Part shown: positions 58,044 through 64,000 of the stretch, piece by piece | Layout of the letters: each line of letters opens with the position of its first letter | Position numbering within the stretch: the stretch's first letter is position 1 | Origin: Clostridia bacterium | GTDB taxonomy: Bacteria > Bacillota > Clostridia > Christensenellales > Aristaeellaceae | Assembly (NCBI GenBank): GCA_017549335.1 | Contig: JAFYVB010000018.1 | Location: 39,766-103,765, forward strand | Direction of reading: 5' to 3' | Length of the DNA stretch: 64,000 nt | The notes under the pieces: model-generated | What the model was told of the DNA's origin: nothing | Database searches by the model: none | The model's input: the letters and a program-made list of their open reading frames with translations, nothing else | Made by a program: the position numbers and the translations under genes

Positions 58044-58748
58044 ATGGACTTTGGCAACGGCATCTATAAAGCGGTGACTTTCAGCTATGACGACGGCGTG
58101 ACACAGGATATCCGCATGATCGAGCTGATGAATCAATACGGCATCAAGAGCACCTTCAACCTGAATTCGGAGCTGCTGGGAAAAAACCGTATGCTTCCCT
58201 GCAAGGGGCATCGCATTTCCCATTACAAGGTGCATCCCTCCGACGTGCGGGAAATTTACGCCGGACATGAGATCGCCGTGCATACCCTGACCCATCCGCG
58301 GCTGACGGAGCTTGATGAACAGGAGATCGTCCGTCAGGTGGAGGAAGATCGCCTGCGACTGTCCGAGCTTGCGGGCTATGAGGTGATCGGCATGGCCTAT
58401 CCCTGCGGCGGCGTGAACAACGATGACCGCGTGGCGGAGATCATCAAGAAAAATACGGGCGTAAAGTACAGCCGTACCATCACCTGCAGCGGGAGTTTTG
58501 AGCCGCAGGAAAATCTGTACCGTTTTGATCCCACGGTGTGCCACCTGCATTTTGATGAAATGATGGAGCTGGCTGAAAAATTCATTGCCATGGATGCCCG
58601 GTCGCCCCGGATCTTCTACGTGTGGGGACATTCCTACGAAATGGATCTCGCTTCCGATTATTGGATGCGGCTGGAGGAGCTGTTTAAGCTGATTTCCGGA
58701 AGGAAAGATATTTTCTACGGTACAAACCGGGAAATCTTCGGTTTTTAA
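58044..58748 (+). CDS. Polysaccharide deacetylase (NodB-like, CE4) family protein
   Basis: A 234-residue metal-dependent deacetylase-like protein. Motif 1 is FSYDDGVTQDIRM with the catalytic Asp and metal Asp; motif 2 His pair in HEIAVHTLTHPRL; motif 3 AYPCGG; the C-terminal block WGHSYEMD. No signal peptide, so cytosolic or poorly exported, unlike peptidoglycan deacetylases. A TATAAT at 58012-58017 overlaps the terminator of the preceding operon, so the promoter is close. It might remove acetyl groups from imported sugars, a reasonable but unproved guess from the adjacent importer. Confidence 0.85.
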   Translation: MDFGNGIYKAVTFSYDDGVTQDIRMIELMNQYGIKSTFNLNSELLGKNRMLPCKGHRISHYKVHPSDVREIYAGHEIAVHTLTHPRLTELDEQEIVRQVEEDRLRLSELAGYEVIGMAYPCGGVNNDDRVAEIIKKNTGVKYSRTITCSGSFEPQENLYRFDPTVCHLHFDEMMELAEKFIAMDARSPRIFYVWGHSYEMDLASDYWMRLEELFKLISGRKDIFYGTNREIFGF

Positions 58749-58780
58749 TGGCTTTCTAATCTTTTTTATACCCGTTTCTC

Positions 58781-58809
58781 ATGACGCAGGGCAGAATTTG
58801 CGCTACAAT
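58781..58809 (+). promoter_or_regulatory. Probable promoter of the small DUF4342-like gene
   Basis: ATGACG, 17-base spacer, TACAAT. Confidence 0.5.
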
Positions 58810-58867
58810 GATACCGTACAAAAGAAACAGCGGCTGAAGCCGCGATGAATTACAGGAGGCAATTACA

Positions 58868-59086
58868 ATGGAAAATAATTGGAAAAAGATACTGAAGGAT
58901 CTGTGCAGCAGCCGCGTCGTGCTGGAAAAAGAGGAGGATATGCTGATGAATCTGCCCTTCCTCTTCTGCGTTTTTATGACGCTGGCTGCGCCGTGGGTGG
59001 CGCTGGTGGGCGCGGTGATCGCCCTGTCCAAGGACTATAAGTTCAGCATCGAGGGTATGCCCGCAAAGGATGAAACCGAAGAATAA
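58868..59086 (+). CDS. Small DUF4342-like membrane protein
   Basis: A 72-residue protein with a basic N-terminus (MENNWKKILKDLCSSRV) and one or two hydrophobic stretches (LPFLFCVFMTLAAPWVALVGAVIAL) followed by an acidic tail. The NLPFLFCVFMTLAAPWVAL...GAVIA pattern resembles DUF4342 proteins, which carry a similar membrane hairpin and have unknown function. GGAGG lies ten bases before the ATG. It stands alone between two terminators. Confidence 0.75.
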   Translation: MENNWKKILKDLCSSRVVLEKEEDMLMNLPFLFCVFMTLAAPWVALVGAVIALSKDYKFSIEGMPAKDETEE

Positions 59087-59089
59087 CAA

Positions 59090-59122
59090 TAAAAAAACCG
59101 CCTGAAAAGGCGGGTTTTTTTA
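59090..59122. terminator. Bidirectional terminator
   Basis: AAACCGCCT, GAAA loop, AGGCGGGTTT with long A and T flanks, between convergent genes. Confidence 0.9.
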
Positions 59123-59129
59123 TGCTTTG

Positions 59130-59687
59130 TTACTGCTGGGAGGCCAGCTGAGCGTCGTACATCATGATCATTTCCTGCTGGGTGTACAGTTCGATGGTGA
59201 CCTGATGCGGCAGACACAGGATCATATTGTACAGCACGCGGGTGCTGAGATTTTCAAGGGAAACCTCGCCCTGATTGACGCAGTCCTGATTGTCGCAGGT
59301 GGAGGAGGCCATCATCACGCTGTGGTTGGTCAGGCGGATAACGTTGACCTGCTCTTCGTTTTTGATTGTGATATCGCCGGGTTCTCCTTCGGGGAGCGCG
59401 AACCAGCGGCCTTCGTTGCCGGCGGAAATGTACACATAGCCGGGGGCGGTGAATACCTCGGCGCCCGTGGGCACATAAGAAGCCTCGGGAGCAGCCGTGG
59501 CTTCGGCGGCGGGGGCATCCGTGGCGGCGGGGGCGGGAACAGCCGTTGCAAAGGGCTCTGCGGTGGGCAGGTTCACCATGGGAGCGGGTCTCTTGCGAAG
59601 GCCAAAGCCTACGATCAGCAGTACGGCGATGAGCACGATCAGCGCCAGCACCAAATAGAAATTGCGGTTACGCAAAAGCTTCTTCAT
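59130..59687 (-). CDS. NusG domain II-containing membrane-anchored protein
   Basis: A 185-residue protein with an N-terminal anchor (FYLVLALIVLIAVLLIVGFGL), a Pro/Ala/Thr-rich linker, and a C-terminal NusG_II-type domain (SSTCDNQDCVNQGEVSL and ILCLPHQVTIEL), here extracytoplasmic. The CxxxxC and CLPH pattern matches this domain. In other Clostridia such proteins lie next to flavin reductase, RNF or ApbE genes; the flavin reductase diverges from it here 180 bases away. Function unknown, but a role beside the extracytoplasmic flavoprotein is plausible. Confidence 0.83.
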   Translation of the reverse strand: MKKLLRNRNFYLVLALIVLIAVLLIVGFGLRKRPAPMVNLPTAEPFATAVPAPAATDAPAAEATAAPEASYVPTGAEVFTAPGYVYISAGNEGRWFALPEGEPGDITIKNEEQVNVIRLTNHSVMMASSTCDNQDCVNQGEVSLENLSTRVLYNMILCLPHQVTIELYTQQEMIMMYDAQLASQQ

Positions 59688-59786
59688 CAGCAGGAATTCC
59701 TTCCGTTCAAAATTTACCGTCCATTATCATAATCGGTATTCCGGGAATTGTCAAGCAAAAACATAAAAATATCGATAAAATAGGAT

Positions 59787-59814
59787 TGATTTTTTTGCAG
59801 GTTTGTAGTATGCT
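59787..59814 (+). promoter_or_regulatory. Promoter of the second flavin reductase
   Basis: TTGATT, 16-base spacer, TATGCT. Confidence 0.6.
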
Positions 59815-59865
59815 GTTAGGGCTGTCAATTTCAGGCAGTAATGTAAATATCAGGAGGACTATCCA

Positions 59866-61722
59866 ATGATGAAACGCATCGTTGCGCTGCTGACTGTGCT
59901 GGTCATGATGCTGGGCGTCGTTCCCGCCATGGCTGAAGCTGTGACCGGCAAGGGCACTGCCAAGGGCTATGCCGGCGATATCACCGTGACCGTGACCGTT
60001 GAAAACGGCAAGATCACCGACGTTGTCGCCGAGGGCGCCGGCGAAACCCAGGGCATCGGCTCTGTGGCGCTTGAAAAGCTGTCTGCTCAGATGAAAGAAC
60101 ACAACACCATCAACGTGGATGTTATGACCAACGCTACCTTCACCTCCAACGGCATTCTGGAGGCCGCTGCTGCCGCCATCACCGCCGCCGGCCTGAAGGT
60201 GGAAGATTTCTCCGCTGCCATCACCGAGATCGCCAAGGACGCCACCTATCACGCTGACATCGTCATCGTGGGTGCCGGCGGCGCCGGTATGACCGCCGCT
60301 CTGACCGCTGCCAAGGAAGGCAAGAAGGTCGTTATTGTGGAGAGCCAGCCTGTTACCGGCGGTAACTCCGTGCGCGCCACCGGCGGCATGAACGCCGGCG
60401 ACACCCAGCATCAGGACAAGGCTGCCTTCGGTCAGGCTGCCGGTGTTGAACTGGGCCTGAAGAACGCCAAGGCTTACGCTGACGACGCCACCGTGGCTGC
60501 GCTGATCGCTGCCGTGGAAGCTCAGTGGGCTGCCTATCAGGCCAACCCCGTGGGCTACTTCGATTCCATCGAACTGATGCAGCTGGACACCATCGTGGGC
60601 GGCAAGGGCATCAATGACGCCGATCTGGTAAAGGTCATGGCTGAAAACTCCGCCGAGGGCGTGGAATGGCTGACCAACTTCGGCATCGTGCTGGACAACA
60701 CCGGTGCTTTCGGCGGCGCGTCCGTCAACCGCATCCACTGGCCCAAGGTCAACGACAAGAAAACCAACGTGGGCGCTTACATGATTCCCCTGATGGAAAA
60801 GGCTTGCAACGAAGAAGAGAACATCTCTATCCTCTTTGAGACCACCGCTTACTCCATCATCACCAAGAACGGCGCTGCTGCCGGCATCGTTGCCGAAGGC
60901 AAGCAGGGCGAAACCGTTACCGTTACCGCTGACGCCGTTATCCTGGCCACCGGCGGCTTCGGCGCCAACCTGGAAATGGTTGCCGAACTCAAGCCCGAAC
61001 TGGAAGGCTTCATGACCACCAACGCTGCCGGCCTCAAGGGTCAGGGCATTGCCATGGCTGAAGCCATCGGCGCTGCCACCGTGGATATGAACCAGATCCA
61101 GATTCATCCCACCGTGCAGTTTGACACCGCTGCTCTGATCACCGAAGGCCTGCGCGGCGACGGAGCCATCCTGGTCAACGCCGAGGGCAAGCGCTTCATC
61201 GACGAAGTGGGCACCCGTGACGTGGTTTCCGCCGCTGAGATCGCCCAGACCGGTTCCTACTCCTGGCTGATCGTTGACAAGGCCATGCTGGACGCTTCCG
61301 CCACCATCGCCGGCTACGTCAAGAAGGGCTTTGTGAAGGAAGGCGCTACCTACGAAGAACTGGCTGCCGCCTGCGAAATCGACGCTGCCAACTTCGCCGC
61401 CACCATGGAAGCCTGGAACGGCTATGTTGCCGCCAAGAATGACCCCGACTTCGGTCGCGTCAACTTCACCAATCCTCTGAACAACGCTCCCTTCTACGCC
61501 ATCAAGGTGACCGCCGGCATCCATCACACCATGGGCGGTCTGAAGATCAACACCGAAACGCAGGTGCTGACCGCGGACGGCACTGCTATCCCCGGTCTGT
61601 ATGCTGCGGGCGAAGTTACCGGCGGCGTGCACGGCGCCAACCGTCTGGGCGGCAACGCCGTTTGCGATTTCGTGGTCTTTGGCCGCATCGCCGGTGCTGA
61701 AGCTGCCGAGTACGTGAAGTAA
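59866..61722 (+). CDS. Secreted FAD/FMN fumarate-reductase-like flavin reductase
   Basis: A 618-residue exported reductase. The signal peptide is MMKRIVALLTVLVMMLGVVP followed by AMA/EAV. The FMN-binding domain carries VDVMTNATFTS, a variant of the usual flavinylation motif (SGAT becomes TNAT) that keeps the Thr. The FAD domain begins IVIVGAGGAGMTAAL. Catalytic residues of fumarate reductases are present: HPT in IQIHPTVQF, RGDGAILVN with the proton-donor Arg, HHTMGGL and GANRLGG. It therefore could reduce fumarate or a similar alkene acid outside the membrane as anaerobic electron acceptor. AGGAGGA precedes ATG 59866. Confidence 0.9.
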   Translation: MMKRIVALLTVLVMMLGVVPAMAEAVTGKGTAKGYAGDITVTVTVENGKITDVVAEGAGETQGIGSVALEKLSAQMKEHNTINVDVMTNATFTSNGILEAAAAAITAAGLKVEDFSAAITEIAKDATYHADIVIVGAGGAGMTAALTAAKEGKKVVIVESQPVTGGNSVRATGGMNAGDTQHQDKAAFGQAAGVELGLKNAKAYADDATVAALIAAVEAQWAAYQANPVGYFDSIELMQLDTIVGGKGINDADLVKVMAENSAEGVEWLTNFGIVLDNTGAFGGASVNRIHWPKVNDKKTNVGAYMIPLMEKACNEEENISILFETTAYSIITKNGAAAGIVAEGKQGETVTVTADAVILATGGFGANLEMVAELKPELEGFMTTNAAGLKGQGIAMAEAIGAATVDMNQIQIHPTVQFDTAALITEGLRGDGAILVNAEGKRFIDEVGTRDVVSAAEIAQTGSYSWLIVDKAMLDASATIAGYVKKGFVKEGATYEELAAACEIDAANFAATMEAWNGYVAAKNDPDFGRVNFTNPLNNAPFYAIKVTAGIHHTMGGLKINTETQVLTADGTAIPGLYAAGEVTGGVHGANRLGGNAVCDFVVFGRIAGAEAAEYVK

Positions 61723-61736
61723 TTACTCGTCTTTAA

Positions 61737-61771
61737 ATAAAGAAGGAACCCGTTTGGGTTCCTTCTTTTTG
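61737..61771 (+). terminator. Terminator of the second flavin reductase gene
   Basis: AAGAAGGAACCC, GTTT loop, GGGTTCCTTCTT then TTTG. Confidence 0.85.
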
Positions 61772-61888
61772 TTGCAGAAATGCTTGACAGAATTCGCGGA
61801 GACGGGATAAAATCTTCTTAACCGGATCATGGTCAAATGAACTTTTTGCGGTAATTTCTGCCCGGAAAGAAAGGGAGATAAATTTTCC

Positions 61889-63298
61889 ATGAAGAAGATC
61901 CTGCTGCTTGCGTGCCTGCTGATGCTGTGCATGGTGTGCTCTGCTTTTGCGGCAACAACGACTTACACGGGTATGTGCGATCCCATTGTGATCGATCAGC
62001 CCGGTGAGCATACCATTATTTTGGATAACGTGGAGATCTACGCGGGTAATTCCCCGGCGATCCGCATTGAAGCGCCCGCTTCCAAACTGACCATTATCCT
62101 GAAGGACGATTCGGAGAATATATTGCACGGCGGTACAGACGAGTGGAGTGAGTATGGTGACGGCGCCATCGTCAACAGCAGTACCGCGCTGGTCATTCGC
62201 TGCGAAAGCGCAGGCGACGGTTACGAGTGCGGTGAACACTGCGGCGTGCTTTACGCGAAGGCTTCCGATACAGAGGGGGGATCCGGTTCGGCTGCGATTG
62301 GCAGCCGGTTCGGTGAAGCAATGAGCGGCTCCATTACGATTCTCGGCGGCAGGATTAACGCCGATTCGCTTAGTGGCGCCGGTATCGGCAGCGGTATGCG
62401 CGGCAATATGAGTGGTACGATTACCATCAGCGGCGGCAGGATTGACGCCGATTCGGGTAGTGGCGCCGGTATCGGCAGCGGTATGGGCGGCAAGATGAGC
62501 GGCACGATTACCATCAGCGGCGGCAAGATCGACACGGATACGGGCATTGGCAGCGGTAAACGCGGCGAAATGAGCGGCGACATTATTATGAACGGCGGCT
62601 CTTTCTATGCAACAACCGTCGATAACGCAGCCATCGGCAGCGGCAAGAATGGCGACATGAGCGGTGCGATTACCATTAACGGCGGCGTCCTCCATGTCAG
62701 CGGAGAAAGCGGCGCGGGCATCGGCAGCGGTACCGGGGGCAATATGAGCGGTACGGTTACCATCAACGGCGGTTATGTGAATGCCTCCTCTTCAGGAAGA
62801 AGCGTGGGCGTCGGCAGCGGATACGATGGCGAGATGAGCGGCAGTTTTATCGTGAAAGGCGGAACTGTCACGGTCAGCTCTTCCGAATCTGATTCCGACA
62901 GCGAAAGCGGTCCCGCCATCGGCGCAAGCGGAAGGGGCACTGTGACCGAAAATGCTGTGATTTGCGTGGATCCTGATGCGGGATGGATCGCAGTGAAGGC
63001 AGGCCTCAACAAAGACGCAGCTGCTCCCCTTGCGAACAGCCCGTTCAATGCTCGCACGGATCTGAAATCCTTGCTGGAGGATACATCCTACGTGGAATTC
63101 AGACCTGCCGTACCTCCGGTGACGCCTGTTCCCGCGACGCCCGTCCCGGCAACACCCGTTCCGGCAACGCCTGTTCCTTCTCCCGTTCCCGAAATTCCCG
63201 CAACGGGCGACAGCATGAACCTTGCGCTGCTTGCCGTTCTCGCCGCAGCGGGCATGATCGGCTTGACGGTGATATTGCGCAAAAAAACAGAAGCGTAA
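61889..63298 (+). CDS. Sortase-anchored repeat surface protein, third paralog
   Basis: A 469-residue relative of the two surface proteins at 4.8-7.8 kb. It has a signal peptide (MKKILLLACLLMLCMVCSAFA), the same N-terminal domain (PGEHTIILDNVEI, VIRCESAGDGYECGEHCG with Cys pairs), about seven 29-residue repeats (AGIGSGxxGxMSGTITISGGxIDADS), then four TPVPA linker repeats and the sorting tail IPATGDS-helix-RKKTEA. Sequence is more divergent than between the tandem pair, so this is an older copy. GGGAGAT precedes ATG 61889. It probably binds a polysaccharide at the wall. Confidence 0.85.
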   Translation: MKKILLLACLLMLCMVCSAFAATTTYTGMCDPIVIDQPGEHTIILDNVEIYAGNSPAIRIEAPASKLTIILKDDSENILHGGTDEWSEYGDGAIVNSSTALVIRCESAGDGYECGEHCGVLYAKASDTEGGSGSAAIGSRFGEAMSGSITILGGRINADSLSGAGIGSGMRGNMSGTITISGGRIDADSGSGAGIGSGMGGKMSGTITISGGKIDTDTGIGSGKRGEMSGDIIMNGGSFYATTVDNAAIGSGKNGDMSGAITINGGVLHVSGESGAGIGSGTGGNMSGTVTINGGYVNASSSGRSVGVGSGYDGEMSGSFIVKGGTVTVSSSESDSDSESGPAIGASGRGTVTENAVICVDPDAGWIAVKAGLNKDAAAPLANSPFNARTDLKSLLEDTSYVEFRPAVPPVTPVPATPVPATPVPATPVPSPVPEIPATGDSMNLALLAVLAAAGMIGLTVILRKKTEA

Positions 63299-63360
63299 AG
63301 CAAAATAAAAAGCCCTGCCGGTTGGCGGGAGGGTTGTTAAGGAACAATTTATCCTGCAAC

Positions 63361-63398
63361 GAACAAACGAGCATCCGTGTTTGGATGCTCGTTTGTTT
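63361..63398 (+). terminator. Hairpin after the third surface protein gene
   Basis: Fifteen-base arms AACAAACGAGCATCC and GGATGCTCGTTTGTT around GTGTTT; T-rich on both sides. Confidence 0.75.
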
Positions 63399-63481
63399 AT
63401 GTAGTCCTCAAACGCAATGCACAGGAACGGTGCGTATAATTGCGCCCTTCTGTGATCTGTGGCTGCTCGATAAATTGGAAT

Positions 63482-64000
63482 TTAACGCTTTCTTTGCTTA
63501 TATATAACGACAGCAAACCAACTGGCTATAATGAACATCATTATTCCTTGAACAATCTCCGCAATCAACAATTCTTTGCCGTTCATTACCACAATTTTAG
63601 TTTCAAAATCAAATAGAAAATGCACCAGAATTGCAGGAATAATATTGGAGGATATTATCGTCATCTCCATTGCAAGCCAACCGAAAATAAAAGCATTCAG
63701 TACGGTTAAAGCAATCAAAAATACATTACTGCCCGTGAATACGGTAGCAACATGCCCAATGCCAAAAATAAGCGTAGACCACAACACGATTCCTTTAGCC
63801 GAAAATTCTTCTTTTAGATATCGGGGTATTATCCCTCTGAAGTATACTTCCTCCGATAATCCTACAAACAGGTACAGAAACAAACTGCCCAGCACGTATC
63901 CAATTGATTTTACATAGAATCCTTTCATGGCTACCGGAACAAAAATAACAAGAAGAGGGATAAAATATAATACTTTTTTGCAACCTTTAAAATCAAACGA
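63482..64000 (-). CDS. CPBP (Abi/CAAX) intramembrane protease, 5' end cut by window edge
   Basis: At least 172 residues, open to the window end. Several hydrophobic helices; the CPBP motifs are present: EEVYFRG (Glu-Glu and Arg), FGIGHV (His) and VHFLFDF (second His region). These glutamic intramembrane proteases are linked to bacteriocin self-immunity or prenyl-protein processing. The reading frame continues upstream of the first ATG at 63928 to the window edge (for example VLYFIPLLVIFVPVA), so the true start is outside. The DNA is AT-rich compared with the rest of the window, which suggests horizontal transfer. Confidence 0.85.
   Translation of the reverse strand, partial: SFDFKGCKKVLYFIPLLVIFVPVAMKGFYVKSIGYVLGSLFLYLFVGLSEEVYFRGIIPRYLKEEFSAKGIVLWSTLIFGIGHVATVFTGSNVFLIALTVLNAFIFGWLAMEMTIISSNIIPAILVHFLFDFETKIVVMNGKELLIAEIVQGIMMFIIASWFAVVIYKQRKR

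Overview
The window looks like a chromosomal segment of an anaerobic, moderately GC-rich Clostridia-type Firmicute, probably from a gut or rumen. The evidence is a CwlD-type spore-cortex amidase, gram-positive-style sortase tails on three surface proteins, strong AGGAGG ribosome-binding sites, near-consensus sigma-A promoters, several Lpl/Ytc-type carbohydrate importers with no ATPase gene beside them, and two secreted FAD/FMN flavin reductases. Placement near Christensenellales is only an impression from the signal peptides and transporter style.

Layout. 1-4.7 kb: a truncated glycosyltransferase, a transaldolase-like aldolase, an SDR dehydrogenase, a GH29 fucosidase and an AraC regulator. 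4.8-7.9 kb: two tandem paralogous repeat proteins with sortase tails (a third copy lies at 61.9 kb). 8.2-12.7 kb: a serine hydrolase with a solute-binding protein and two permeases. 12.7-15.9 kb: a short tandem repeat, a DMT exporter, a P1 peptidase and a MerR regulator. 15.9-17.9 kb: a secreted flavin reductase behind a textbook MerR-type promoter. 17.9-19.0 kb: a protein-poor stretch with tRNA-Arg, a truncated copy of its 3' half, and three compact small-RNA candidates, each with a consensus promoter. 19.1-22.8 kb: a second carbohydrate importer (minus strand).

23-33 kb: trmO, a Dabb protein, an LTA-synthase-like sulfatase with an unusual C-terminal domain, a DnaA-box cluster that may be oriC, then cwlD, a HAD phosphatase, rlmH, recF and smaller genes. 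33-41 kb (minus): a MoxR/DUF58/membrane-protein operon, HD and HAD hydrolases, MgtC, an XRE membrane regulator and two overlapping ATP-grasp ligases. 41-43.8 kb: pgk, tpiA, yhbY. 43.8-45.6 kb: an AT-rich type II restriction-modification island (controller protein, BglII/BstYI-like nuclease, MT-A70 methylase) bounded by two copies of one terminator. 45.6-49 kb: PHP phosphoesterase, YerC and an amino-acid ABC transporter. 49-50.4 kb: rpsF-ssb-rpsR. 50.8-58 kb: two TIM-barrel isomerases, an FAD oxidoreductase and a third importer. 58-64 kb: polysaccharide deacetylase, two small membrane proteins, a second flavin reductase, the third surface protein and a truncated CPBP protease.

Functionally the segment combines plant or host glycan uptake and breakdown with anaerobic reductase modules, inserted around housekeeping genes typical of origin-proximal DNA (recF, rlmH, rpsF-ssb-rpsR). 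All identifications come from reading translations and motifs; no database search was run.
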